This document shows, piece after piece, positions 7,973 through 17,139 of a stretch of 64,000 nt of DNA (the first letter of the stretch is position 1; each line of letters opens with the position of its first letter). Location of the stretch: contig NZ_WKKF01000003.1 in NCBI RefSeq assembly GCF_009674765.1, forward strand, positions 1 to 64,000, read 5' to 3'. The position numbers and the translations under genes are program-made. The DNA is from Metabacillus idriensis. Lineage in GTDB: Bacteria; Bacillota; Bacilli; Bacillales; Bacillaceae. Below the pieces are notes generated by a model. That model did no database searches. It was not told where the DNA came from and saw only the letters and a program-made list of their open reading frames with translations.

Positions 7973-10900
7973 GTGAAGGCTATAAGCGGGAACACATCCC
8001 CCTTTCAAGCCGCTTTTATGAAAGAAAATTGGAGCCCAAGTAAGTTTAAGGAATATTACAACGCAGAGCATGACGCTTGCGGCATCGTATCAGTCATCGA
8101 AAAACGGAACGTGCCGACTAAAGAAAACATTGATTTATGTATAAATGCATTAATTACGATGAATCACCGAGCCGGGTTTATTAACGGCGAAGGAGACGGT
8201 GTCGGCATTCATATTGATATTCCAAGAGCTCTGTGGAAGCAGAAGCTTGCTGACGCAAAGGCTGATCAGCAATTAGCCGAACGAAACGATTTTATCGTCG
8301 GACACCTCTTTTTATCTAAAAATGAAAATCCTGATAAATTGAAGAAAGAAATTAGAAACCTACTATCCGAAAAGAATTTCGAGCTTGTTTTCGAAACAGA
8401 CAAAGTTACAACATCATCTGCATTAGGACCCATCGCCCTGCAAGAAGAACCTCTCTTTTGGCAATTTGCCATGATTCCAGCTGGAAAACATGATTCTCTT
8501 AATAAGGATCTATTTGAGCTGACGATTCAGATTGAGAAAAACCTCAATGTTCATGTCGCATCACTCAGTCAGCATGCTGCTGTTTATAAAGTTATGGGTG
8601 CTGGAGATGTTCTTCCGAAGTTTTATCATGATCTTGCAGATCCGCTTGCAGCATCAACGATGACTCTGGGACATAACAGATATTCTACTAATACATTATC
8701 TACTTTTTTTCGTGTGCAGCCATTTAGCCTGTTAGGCCATAACGGTGAAATCAATACAATTGCAAAGCTTCGCGACGAAGCAAGAATGATGAATGTTCCG
8801 CTTACTGACGGCGGAAGTGATTCTCAAGACTTGAACAGAACGATTGAAACACTGGTAGCGAGAGACGGATACAGCCTGTTTGAAGCACTGGATGTTCTTT
8901 TCCCGCCAATTGTTAATGAAATCAAAGCATATCCTGATCACCTTCAGGACTTATACACATATATCCGTGAAGCTTGGGGCCATTTTGCTCAGGGTCCTGC
9001 AGGCATCATTTCGAGATTTGGAGATGAAGCAGTTTTCAGTGTAGATGCTCTTGGACTTCGACCGCTATGGAAGGTAGAATCAGAATCTTCCTATATATTT
9101 GCTTCTGAACCGGGAATCATTCCAACTTCTCTTTATGCCGGCGATCCTAAGCCGCTTGGACCTGGCGAAAAGCTTGGCCTTAAATGGAACAAGGATGATA
9201 TTGAACTGTTTGAATACCCTTCTCTTCAGGAGGAAGTCTATAAAAGATTTTCAGACAGAACGGATATCGGCGGCTACCGCAAACGATTGGCTCATCCAGT
9301 CAGCAAAGGCAAATGTTCAGCATCTCCTATCTTCAAAGTTCACAATGGTCATTACGCTGCATTCGGCTGGGATCGCGAACATATTCAGCTGCTTGAACAA
9401 ATGGCTGAAAAAGGAGCAGAGCCTATTCGCTCACTCGGTCATGATGGTCCGCTGGCGGCAATCCATCCAGACCGGAAAAACATTGCTGATTTCATTAAAG
9501 AAAGTGTAGCTGTTGTTACCAATCCGGCAATTGACCGCGACCGCGAGTCAGAGCATTTCTCCATTCGCTCAGTGATCGGGAAACGTCCTTCACTGACAGA
9601 GCAGCATGAAAAAACAGCAATGATTGAGCTGCCATCACCTTTATTGCTTGAAGGCAAGCTTGGCATAATGGCATCTGAACAGATTGATCAGCTTCCTTAT
9701 GAAGAAGTCATCGATACATTTTCAAAGGAAAAACAGCTGCATGTTCTATCCGCTGTCTTCTCTGAGAGTGAAAGCCTGAAGAACGCTCTTGACCGTCTGA
9801 AGCTTGAAGCCATTCAAGCTGTAAAGGATGGCGCTGTGTTACTTGTGCTTGACGATCAGGAAGCCCACCAAAATGGAAAGCTGTGGATTGATCCGCACTT
9901 GATTACTTCTGTCATTGATCAGGCATTGGTTAAAGCAAGCCTGCGGAGAAACTGTTCAATCGTACTGCGCACAGGGGCCATCAGATCCCTGCATGACATT
10001 ATGATTGCATACGGCCTTGGAGCAAACCTAATCAGTCCGTATATTCTTTTTGCAACTGTTGCGGAGGAAGAATCAGCAAAACCTGCTGTTAACTTATATG
10101 AATCATTAAACAAAGGACTTGAGAAGGTCATTTCTACAATCGGCATTCATGAGCTTAGAGGATACGGACGACTCTTCTCTGCTATCGGATTAAATGAAGA
10201 AATTGAGAAAGAGCTTAACATTGTAAACTTCTTAGGCTCCCGTTCTCTTAAATTTAACTTTGAAAGCCTGAAAGCAGATGCACTTGAACGCAGCCAGGAC
10301 TTTGAAAATGAAAAAGCCCGCCCGAGCAAGACGTTCCACATCTTCCCGAGAATCTGGAAAGCAATTGGCGATGTGGCAAAAACGGGCAGCTATGACGGAT
10401 ATCGCGAAAAATTGACAGAGCAAGAAGAAAGCAATCCAATAACCATTCGTCATTTAACTGATTTAAAAACGGCTAAATCTGCCGTGCCAAAAGAAAAAGT
10501 AAATATCGGAGTCGGAGAGCACAGTCTTCCATTTGTGATCGCCTCCATGTCTTTCGGTTCACAAAATGAAGTAGCATTCCGTGCATACGCTGAAGCTGCT
10601 GAACAATTAAATATGGTGAGCCTAAATGGTGAAGGCGGAGAAATTAAAGATATGCTCGGCAAATATCCGCGCACACGCGGACAGCAAATCGCATCAGGAA
10701 GATTCGGAGTAAATGCAGAGCTGCTTAACTCTTCCAACCTGCTCGAAATTAAAATCGGCCAGGGAGCGAAGCCTGGTGAAGGCGGTCACTTGCCGGGTTC
10801 TAAAGTAACAGCGAAAATCGCCGAATCCAGAAATGCCACAATCGGCTCAGATCTCATCTCGCCGTCAAATAACCACGATATTTACTCGATTGAGGATTTG

Positions 10901-12490
10901 GCGCAAATGATTTCTGAACTGAAAACAGCTAATGATCAGGCAAAGGTTTCTGTTAAAGTCCCTGTTGTTCCCAACATCGGAACGATTGCAGTCGGAATTG
11001 CAAAAGCCGGAGCGGACATCATCACGCTGAGCGGGTTTGACGGCGGTACTGGTGCTGCCCGCATACATGCCCTTCAGCATGTTGGGCTGCCTGTTGAAAT
11101 CGGTGTTAAAGCGGCACATAACGCATTGCTTGAAGCCGGACTGCGAGAAAAAGTAGAGCTTTGGGCAGACGGCGGAATAAAAAGTGCACTCGACGTGATG
11201 AAAGTCGTGCTGCTGGGAGCGAACCGCGTCGGGTTTGGAACATTATCGATGATTGCCATCGGCTGTACAACATGCCGCGGCTGTCATTTAGATACATGCC
11301 ACGTGGGAATCGCCACTCAAATTGAATCAGAAGCACAGGCAAAAGAGCATGGCTTAAGACGCTTTGTTCCAAGAAAGTACGATCCGGCTGTGCAGGGCCT
11401 TGTTAATATGTTCAGCGCATTCGGTTCAGAACTGCAGGCCTTAACAGCCTCACTTGGATTTACAAATCTTCAGGATCTTGTCGGAAGATCTGACTTGCTT
11501 GAACAAACGAGAGGCAAAGAAGAAATGGATCTGTCACTCTTGCTTGAAACATTGGATATTCAGAATCTATCTCATAAAGAGGTTGCTGCAAGCTTAGAAA
11601 GCAAACGTCTAGCTGTTGCAGCGGGAGCTGAATATTTGGATTATGATGACAATGAACTGCATGATTCAAGAGAATTCCGAAGCGTCACTTCTGAACAGCG
11701 AATCCTGGGCAGCCGGGTTTCCTGTCACAGAGTGCGCGGCCGTCTTGATGGCTCGTACAAGAAACTGGATGATGTTGAGCTTTACTATAAAGAAGGTTCA
11801 ATTCCAGGAAACGGTCTTGGCGCCTACAATTCAAGCGGCATTCATATCCGTGTTGAAGGCGGAGCACAGGACGGCACCGGAAAAACGTCATTTGGAGGAA
11901 CCATTCAAGTATTCAAATCTAAAGGAACTGACGGCAAGTACTACAACGGTTCTGTTGGCAAAGGATTCGGGTACGGCGCGCAAAGCGGTCTGCTGTTAGT
12001 ACAGGGAAATGCAGATGCACGCGCTGGAATTCGCCTCTCAGGAGCTGATATGATTATCGGCGGCAAGATTGATAAGCCAATTCCTGCAAATGAGTTGGGC
12101 AATATTGGTGTAAACGCCAATATTAAAGGATTCGCGTTTGAATACATGACGAACGGCAGAGGGCTCGTCCTTGGAGATCCAGGTCCATGGATCTGCGCAG
12201 GGATGACCGGCGGGGTTGTGTATATCAGACATCAGCCTGAGCTTGGATTAACGAAGCAGGCTTTAGAACGCCGAATTGCAAAAGGCGCTAAAATTGAAAT
12301 TTCACCATTAAATTCAAAAGGCCAGAGTGATGTATCAGAATTGCTTACAACATACATCGAGGCCCTAGAGCGACATGGTCAGAATGATGAAGCTGAAGAA
12401 TTGAAACCTCTTTTGCAGGATTTAACAAATAACTTTATTCAGCTGGTCCCTGTTAAAGAGCAGGCAGATCCGTCTGTTTCAACTGAATAA
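7973..12490 (+). CDS. Glutamate synthase large-subunit-type protein (solitary)
   Basis: About 1505 residues with all large-subunit modules in order. These are an Ntn glutaminase domain whose nucleophile is the cysteine in DACGIVS (C36 from the GTG), a central domain, an FMN/synthase domain with the GQGAKPGEGGHLPG segment, the 3Fe-4S motif C-x5-C-x4-C (CTTCRGCHLDTC), and a C-terminal GXGXG beta-helix. It should make glutamate from glutamine and 2-oxoglutarate. No small subunit (gltD) is adjacent, so the electron donor is open. The GTG at 7973 lies inside the GGGAGG ribosome-binding site; the best-spaced codon is an ATA at 7982 and the first ATG is at 8018, so the start is uncertain. No TnrA box was seen upstream. 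Confidence 0.9.
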   Translation: MKAISGNTSPFQAAFMKENWSPSKFKEYYNAEHDACGIVSVIEKRNVPTKENIDLCINALITMNHRAGFINGEGDGVGIHIDIPRALWKQKLADAKADQQLAERNDFIVGHLFLSKNENPDKLKKEIRNLLSEKNFELVFETDKVTTSSALGPIALQEEPLFWQFAMIPAGKHDSLNKDLFELTIQIEKNLNVHVASLSQHAAVYKVMGAGDVLPKFYHDLADPLAASTMTLGHNRYSTNTLSTFFRVQPFSLLGHNGEINTIAKLRDEARMMNVPLTDGGSDSQDLNRTIETLVARDGYSLFEALDVLFPPIVNEIKAYPDHLQDLYTYIREAWGHFAQGPAGIISRFGDEAVFSVDALGLRPLWKVESESSYIFASEPGIIPTSLYAGDPKPLGPGEKLGLKWNKDDIELFEYPSLQEEVYKRFSDRTDIGGYRKRLAHPVSKGKCSASPIFKVHNGHYAAFGWDREHIQLLEQMAEKGAEPIRSLGHDGPLAAIHPDRKNIADFIKESVAVVTNPAIDRDRESEHFSIRSVIGKRPSLTEQHEKTAMIELPSPLLLEGKLGIMASEQIDQLPYEEVIDTFSKEKQLHVLSAVFSESESLKNALDRLKLEAIQAVKDGAVLLVLDDQEAHQNGKLWIDPHLITSVIDQALVKASLRRNCSIVLRTGAIRSLHDIMIAYGLGANLISPYILFATVAEEESAKPAVNLYESLNKGLEKVISTIGIHELRGYGRLFSAIGLNEEIEKELNIVNFLGSRSLKFNFESLKADALERSQDFENEKARPSKTFHIFPRIWKAIGDVAKTGSYDGYREKLTEQEESNPITIRHLTDLKTAKSAVPKEKVNIGVGEHSLPFVIASMSFGSQNEVAFRAYAEAAEQLNMVSLNGEGGEIKDMLGKYPRTRGQQIASGRFGVNAELLNSSNLLEIKIGQGAKPGEGGHLPGSKVTAKIAESRNATIGSDLISPSNNHDIYSIEDLAQMISELKTANDQAKVSVKVPVVPNIGTIAVGIAKAGADIITLSGFDGGTGAARIHALQHVGLPVEIGVKAAHNALLEAGLREKVELWADGGIKSALDVMKVVLLGANRVGFGTLSMIAIGCTTCRGCHLDTCHVGIATQIESEAQAKEHGLRRFVPRKYDPAVQGLVNMFSAFGSELQALTASLGFTNLQDLVGRSDLLEQTRGKEEMDLSLLLETLDIQNLSHKEVAASLESKRLAVAAGAEYLDYDDNELHDSREFRSVTSEQRILGSRVSCHRVRGRLDGSYKKLDDVELYYKEGSIPGNGLGAYNSSGIHIRVEGGAQDGTGKTSFGGTIQVFKSKGTDGKYYNGSVGKGFGYGAQSGLLLVQGNADARAGIRLSGADMIIGGKIDKPIPANELGNIGVNANIKGFAFEYMTNGRGLVLGDPGPWICAGMTGGVVYIRHQPELGLTKQALERRIAKGAKIEISPLNSKGQSDVSELLTTYIEALERHGQNDEAEELKPLLQDLTNNFIQLVPVKEQADPSVSTE

Positions 12491-12502
12491 TTTCTCCTTC
12501 CA

Positions 12503-12535
12503 AATAACACCTGCCTGTCAGGTGTTATTTTTTTT
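12503..12535 (+). terminator. Terminator of the glutamate synthase gene
   Basis: AATAACACCTG pairs with CAGGTGTTATT around CCTGT or a shorter loop, followed by a run of T residues. Confidence 0.88.
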
Positions 12536-12695
12536 ACTAAAACGGGAAAAAGTAACTTGAATAATTTGTTTAAAAGTTGTATAGTCATTAATTGTTTAAC
12601 AAGAAGGCTTTTCTGCAAAGATTGTTCTTTTTCCGGCAATTCGTGTAAAATAGCCAACAACAATCAGTAAAGAAGGGAATGTCCATACACACCCC

Positions 12696-13778
12696 ATGAA
12701 ACTTGGTGCCCGCATTATAAAAACGGGGATAGCCATTACGCTGGCTCTATACTTGGCCACGTTATTAAAAATACCGTCTCCCGCGTTTGCAGGTATCGCA
12801 GCTATTTTTGCGATCCAGCCAACCATTTATCGCTCTTATTTATCCGTCATTGAGCAAGTACAGGCAAATATCATCGGAGCAGCCTTTGCCATTCTGTTCG
12901 GGCTGATCTTTGGTCCCCATCCGTTTGTTATCGGTCTAACCGTCATTATTGTCATTGCGATTAACTTAAAAATAAAAATCGAAAACACGATTCCTGTTTC
13001 CATTGTTACAGTTATTGCAATTCTGGAAAGCCCCGGGGAAGATTTCATCGAATTTTCTCTGATCCGTTTTGGAACGGTTCTGCTGGGGGTTTTATCGGCA
13101 TTCATAGTTAACTTAATTTTTATCCCGCCAAAGTATGAAACTAAGCTCTACTACAGAATTGTAGATAATACGGAGGAAATCATTAAATGGATCCGCATTA
13201 ACATGAGGCAGGTTTCCGAATACAGCGAGCTGAAAACAGACATCGAAAAAATAAAAGATAAAATGATTAAACTTGATCAGCTTTACTTGCTGTACAAGGA
13301 AGAACGCGCTTATTTCAAACGAAATATCTATGCAAAATCCCGCAAACTCGTTTTGTTCAGACAAATGCTTGTTACAACAAATCGTTCCTTGGATACTCTG
13401 AAAAAGCTCCACAGGCTGGAAAATGAATTGCATCACGTTCCAGAAGATTTTAAAGAGATACTTGCAAACGAGCTCGACTATTTGATCGATTTTCATGAAA
13501 GAAGCCTTCTGAAATTCATTGGCAAAATTAAACCTCAGTCAACAACAGATCTTATTAAAGAAGGCCAGTTTAACAAGCAGGAGCTCGTCGATACTTTCAT
13601 GAAATTTAAAGGCAGCTGCATTGATCAGGAGTGCTTCTATCACCTGCTGCCTCTTATCGCTGTCATTATTGACTACAGCGAGCAGCTCGAGCATTTGGAC
13701 ACTCTAATAAACAGCTTCCATAATTATCATAAAGAAGAAAATGAACTGCAAATTAATGAACTGGAAGAGAGCAGCTGA
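12696..13778 (+). CDS. ygaE: YgaE-like aromatic acid exporter family membrane protein
   Basis: A 360-residue protein with an N-terminal membrane half (hydrophobic stretches spread over residues 8-145) and a long charged helical C-terminal half, the layout of the ArAE/FUSC-like exporter family. The position next to gsaB matches B. subtilis ygaE, hence the name. Substrate is unknown. The ATG at 12696 has its nearest AAGGGA ribosome-binding site about 17 nt upstream. A six-codon frame starts just after that site at 12679 and ends in an ATGA overlap with this start, so translation may be coupled to a tiny leader peptide. Confidence 0.75.
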   Translation: MKLGARIIKTGIAITLALYLATLLKIPSPAFAGIAAIFAIQPTIYRSYLSVIEQVQANIIGAAFAILFGLIFGPHPFVIGLTVIIVIAINLKIKIENTIPVSIVTVIAILESPGEDFIEFSLIRFGTVLLGVLSAFIVNLIFIPPKYETKLYYRIVDNTEEIIKWIRINMRQVSEYSELKTDIEKIKDKMIKLDQLYLLYKEERAYFKRNIYAKSRKLVLFRQMLVTTNRSLDTLKKLHRLENELHHVPEDFKEILANELDYLIDFHERSLLKFIGKIKPQSTTDLIKEGQFNKQELVDTFMKFKGSCIDQECFYHLLPLIAVIIDYSEQLEHLDTLINSFHNYHKEENELQINELEESS

Positions 13779-13796
13779 TTTTCACTCAAAATAAAA

Positions 13797-13835
13797 GAGA
13801 GGACTAACCGATGATGGTTAGTCCTTTTCTCTATC
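13797..13835 (+). terminator. Terminator of ygaE-like gene
   Basis: GAGGACTAACC pairs with GGTTAGTCCTTTTCTC (one bulge), followed by a T-rich stretch. Confidence 0.8.
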
Positions 13836-13943
13836 TCTTTATTTTTCAGAAGGGCTGGCGATTTTTTTGCTGTGTGTATGAGGACTGACCAAGTTTGACA
13901 CCCTTGATCGCGGAAAATCAAATGTTTAGGTAGTCATTGAGAC

Positions 13944-14507
13944 CTATTCAGCCTTCTCTAACTCACTCTCTGTCACCCATTTATGATTTTTCACTTTTTC
14001 CCCGCCGCCTTCAGGTGTGTAATCAACCATGTATACGGTTGTTTTTTCGGCAGAATCAATGACAGCTTCCGCACCTTCCATGCCTTCCATATGGCTCGCC
14101 TCAACAGTTACTTCATCTCCTGCTTTAAACGGTTCTTCAGGAGCAGCTTTGATTTCTTCATGAATGATCCATTTGTGATTCTCAACAGGCTCACCCCCGC
14201 CTTCAGGAGTATAAGAGATGGAATATACAGTTGTACTATATGCACCCGAAATTGTTGCTTCTGCCCCGTTCATGCCTTCCATATGATCTGTCGTGATGAT
14301 TGCTTTGCTTCCAACTTCATAAGCAGGATTCAGAGCCTCTTTTAACCCTTCAGGCACTTCTCCAGAGCTCGAGTGATTCATACTGCCATGATCCATGTGC
14401 TCCGAATCTTCTTTTTTCTCTCCCTGATCACCGTCACTGTTTCCGCAAGCACCAAGAGACAATGAAACAGCCGCAACAAGCGATAAAATCATTTTCTTCT
14501 TCAACAT
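13944..14507 (-). CDS. YdhK-like lipoprotein with duplicated DUF1541 domain
   Basis: About 187 residues from the ATG at 14507, chosen because GGGAGGATGG lies just upstream. It has a lipoprotein signal (lipobox SLGAC) and then a linker rich in His, Asp and Met. Two homologous copies of a roughly 65-residue domain follow, each with HMEGM(N/E)GAEA, a YTPEGGGE segment and NHKW. This is the DUF1541 duplication of YdhK proteins. The His/Met-rich linker could bind copper or another metal, which is inference. It stands alone next to the tandem repeat block. Confidence 0.85.
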   Translation of the reverse strand: MLKKKMILSLVAAVSLSLGACGNSDGDQGEKKEDSEHMDHGSMNHSSSGEVPEGLKEALNPAYEVGSKAIITTDHMEGMNGAEATISGAYSTTVYSISYTPEGGGEPVENHKWIIHEEIKAAPEEPFKAGDEVTVEASHMEGMEGAEAVIDSAEKTTVYMVDYTPEGGGEKVKNHKWVTESELEKAE

Positions 14508-14570
14508 ATCAAACCATCCTCCCATAAGCTTTGACCCAATAATACAAAAGAATTGTGCAGAATTTGTGCA

Positions 14571-15052
14571 ACACCGAAAAGCGGAACCGACTGGTCAGAC
14601 CCGACAGACAGATAAGAAATCACCCGAAAAGTCCGGGTTTGACTTTTTGGGGGATTTTGTTCTGGCCGAGGGGCTAGGAGGTGGAGCTAGACACCACGAA
14701 AAGCGGAACCGACTGTTCAGCTCCGACAGGCAGATAAGGATCAGCCCGTGAAGGCGCTTTTTGCCTTTGCTGGATGAGCCGTTCTGACCGAGGAGTTGGG
14801 CGATGGAGCTAGACACACCGAAAAGCGGAACCGACTGTTCAGACCCGACAGGCAGATAAGGATCAGCCCGTGAAGGCGCTTTTTGCCTTTGCTGGATGAG
14901 CCGTTCTGACCGAGGAGTTGGGCGATGAAGCTAGACACCACGAAAAGCGGAACCGACTGTTCAGCTCCGACAGGCAGATAAGAAATCACCCGAAAAGTCC
15001 GGGTTTGACTTTTTAGGAGAATTTGTTCTGGCTGAAGGACTAAGAGATGGAA
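14571..15052 (+). repeat. Four tandem units of repeat family A
   Basis: Four head-to-tail units of about 120 bp each start with CGAAAAGCGGAACCGACTG (near 14575, 14697, 14818 and 14940). Units 1 and 4 share a core with CACCCGAAAAGTCCGGGTTT. Units 2 and 3 share a different core with GCCCGTGAAGGCGCTTTTTG and are nearly identical to each other. Most units end with GAGCTAGACACC or a close variant. The order I-II-II-I suggests duplication of a mixed pair. Minus-strand open frames here are repeat artefacts. Confidence 0.92.
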
Positions 15053-15055
15053 TAC

Positions 15056-15085
15056 AAAAAGTCCAAATCCCACAGGATCTGGACT
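15056..15085 (-). terminator. Terminator of the app-type operon
   Basis: On the minus strand AGTCCAGATCC pairs with GGATTTGGACT followed by TTTTG, about 20 bp after the last permease gene. Confidence 0.82.
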
Positions 15086-15104
15086 CTTCATGTATATTCC
15101 TTTA

Positions 15105-16001
15105 TCAATGCTTCCCTTTAGGATCAAGTGCATCCCGAAGTCCGTCACCCATTAAGTTAAACCCAAGAACGGTCAGCATAATGGCAAGGCCGGGGAAAAA
15201 CAGGGTCCAAGGGGCCTGAACCAGATATTGCTTGGAATCGGCAAGCATTTTTCCCCATTCCGGATTTGGAGCCTGAGCGCCAAGTCCAAGGAATCCAAGA
15301 GCAGCTGCTTCTATTATGGCAGTAGCAATCGCCAGAGAAGCTTGTACAATAATCGGCGAAAGACTATTTGGCAGCACATGAACAAGCAGAATTCTCGTAT
15401 CACTTGTTCCTACTGCTTTTGCTGCGTGTATGTACTCTTCTTCTTTTACACTCAGCACTTTCGCTCTGATCAGTCTGCCGAAGTTTGGAATGTTAATGAC
15501 AGCAATGGCAATCAGTGCATTCTGCAGGGAAGGTCCTAAAATAGCAACGATCGCTATAGCAAGCAGGATGCTCGGAAAGGCAAGCATAATATCAAAAATT
15601 CTAGAGATGATCGTATCAATGACTTTTCCATAATAACCTGCCATAATACCAAGCAGTGTTCCGACTATTGCTGATCCAAGAACCGAGAAAAAGCCGACCC
15701 ACAGTGAAATCCTGGCACCAAACAGGACTCTTGAAAAAATATCACGCCCAAAGTCGTCCGTTCCAAACCAATGCTCTGATGAAGGAGGAAGCAGTCTCTT
15801 TGAGAGCTCCTGCTCATCAATGCCTTGAGGGGCAATCAGAGGTGCAGCGATTGCAATAACAATAAAGAAAAGGACGAGAAAGCTTCCTGCGATAGCTAAT
15901 TTATTTTGTAAAAAGACGCGCAGCTTCTGCTGAAAAGGTGTGACAACCTTCTCCTGTTTTATAATGGCAGTCTGCTGCTCCTGCAGCGATGGTAGTGACA
16001 T
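15105..16001 (-). CDS. appC: Oligopeptide ABC transporter permease, AppC/DppC type
   Basis: A 298-residue permease of the OppC/DppC class with an extended N-terminus, a first membrane segment near 30-50, the GTDDFGRDIFSR segment typical of the subfamily, and the EAA loop EEEYIHAAKAVGTSDTRILL for ATPase contact. It forms the heterodimeric channel with the upstream permease. It is the last gene of a five-gene minus-strand operon ordered D-F-A-B-C, the order of B. subtilis app, on which the symbol rests. The peptide spectrum is not deducible; dipeptides or glutathione-like substrates remain possible. Confidence 0.85.
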   Translation of the reverse strand: MSLPSLQEQQTAIIKQEKVVTPFQQKLRVFLQNKLAIAGSFLVLFFIVIAIAAPLIAPQGIDEQELSKRLLPPSSEHWFGTDDFGRDIFSRVLFGARISLWVGFFSVLGSAIVGTLLGIMAGYYGKVIDTIISRIFDIMLAFPSILLAIAIVAILGPSLQNALIAIAVINIPNFGRLIRAKVLSVKEEEYIHAAKAVGTSDTRILLVHVLPNSLSPIIVQASLAIATAIIEAAALGFLGLGAQAPNPEWGKMLADSKQYLVQAPWTLFFPGLAIMLTVLGFNLMGDGLRDALDPKGKH

Positions 16002-16018
16002 AGCAGTCTCCCCCTTTT

Positions 16019-17020
16019 CTAATATTTAATCCTTGGATCAATGGCAGCATATAACAGATCCACAATCAGATTAATAAAGACAAATATTGTAGCGATAATT
16101 AATATTCCGGATTGAATAACTGGATAATCACGATAGCTGATGGCATCAAAAATATACCTTCCCATCCCCGGCCAGCCGAAAATGGTTTCCGTCAAAATAG
16201 CTCCGCCTAACAATAATCCTGTTTGAAGTCCAATAATCGTTAAGATTGGAATAATGGCATTTTTTAAAGCATGCTTATAGACAACCCAGAACATGTGAAG
16301 ACCTTTAGCACGGGCTGTCCGGATAAAATCCGACTCCATGGCTTCGATCATGGTTGAGCGGGTAATCCTTGCAATGATCGCCATTGGAATCGTCGCGAGC
16401 GCAATTCCCGGCAGAAGAATATGCTTGAGAACTTCTATAAATTGATCAAATCTGCCCTGCAAAAGAGTATCGAGCAAATAAAGATTTGTGATTGAATCAA
16501 CAGGATTTCGAATTTCCTCCCGGCCAGTCGTTGGAAGCCAGCCAAGCTGGATGGAGAAGACATATTGCTCCATCAATCCAAGCCAGAAAATCGGCATCGA
16601 CACTCCAATCAATGCGATAACCATTGCCGTATAATCAAACCACGAATTTCGGAACCAGGCACTGATGATTCCTGCATTGATTCCAACCACGATGGCAATC
16701 ATCATGGCGAAAATCGTCAGTTCCATTGTTGCAGCCAAATAAGGAGTCATCTCCTGGCTGATTTGGGCTCCTGTTCGGATAGACTGGCCAAGATCACCCG
16801 TCAGCAGTCCTCCGACATAATCAAAATATTGTATGTACCAAGGCTGATCGAGACCAAGCTGCTGCGTTAATTTTTCAATCGCTTCCTGTGTAGCACGCTG
16901 CCCGAGAATGACCTGTGCCGGGTTGCCCGGAATGGCTCGGATAATAGAAAAAACGACCAGTGTCATCCCAATTAAAACCGGTATGAGCAATCCAATTCTT
17001 CTTACTGTGTATGAAACCAT
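16019..17020 (-). CDS. appB: Oligopeptide ABC transporter permease, AppB/DppB type
   Basis: A 333-residue OppB/DppB-class permease. The N-terminal segment includes RRIGLLIPVLIGMTLVVFSI (first membrane helix), then IPGNPAQVILG and the EAA loop ESDFIRTARAKGLHMFWVVY. About six membrane helices are apparent. The stop is 17 bp before appC. It is separated from appA by a strong hairpin and a repeat relic, so it is probably expressed at a lower level than the binding protein. Confidence 0.87.
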   Translation of the reverse strand: MVSYTVRRIGLLIPVLIGMTLVVFSIIRAIPGNPAQVILGQRATQEAIEKLTQQLGLDQPWYIQYFDYVGGLLTGDLGQSIRTGAQISQEMTPYLAATMELTIFAMMIAIVVGINAGIISAWFRNSWFDYTAMVIALIGVSMPIFWLGLMEQYVFSIQLGWLPTTGREEIRNPVDSITNLYLLDTLLQGRFDQFIEVLKHILLPGIALATIPMAIIARITRSTMIEAMESDFIRTARAKGLHMFWVVYKHALKNAIIPILTIIGLQTGLLLGGAILTETIFGWPGMGRYIFDAISYRDYPVIQSGILIIATIFVFINLIVDLLYAAIDPRIKY

Positions 17021-17045
17021 CGTCTCACCTCGCTTTTATTTCTGA

Positions 17046-17071
17046 AGGCTGTTTTCGCATAGATTGTTGTA
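17046..17071. repeat. Isolated end fragment of repeat family B
   Basis: The stretch AGGCTGTTTTCGCATAGATT (plus GTTGT) matches the outer end of family B copy 1 (reverse of 4801-4826), but no inner part is present. It looks like a relic left in the appA-appB gap. Confidence 0.55.
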
Positions 17072-17139
17072 TTGTGTATTCGTATTGTTCAAATATAGAA
17101 GTCCTGTCGTGCAATAAGTTTACGAAAAGAGCCTTTCTG

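Noticed and set aside
7218-12232. Many further open frames on both strands inside gsaB and the glutamate synthase gene
   Set aside because: They are shadows of long, well-supported genes, without ribosome-binding sites or recognisable protein features.
14571-15052. Possible CRISPR array
   Set aside because: Units are about 120 bp and nearly wholly repetitive, with no short repeats alternating with unique spacers and no cas genes.
14595-15148. Two minus-strand open frames of 73 and 135 codons sharing QLLGQNGSSSKGKKRLHGL
   Set aside because: They are translations of the tandem family A repeats, repeat the same peptide in each unit and have no ribosome-binding site. Similar peptides appear in every other family A copy.
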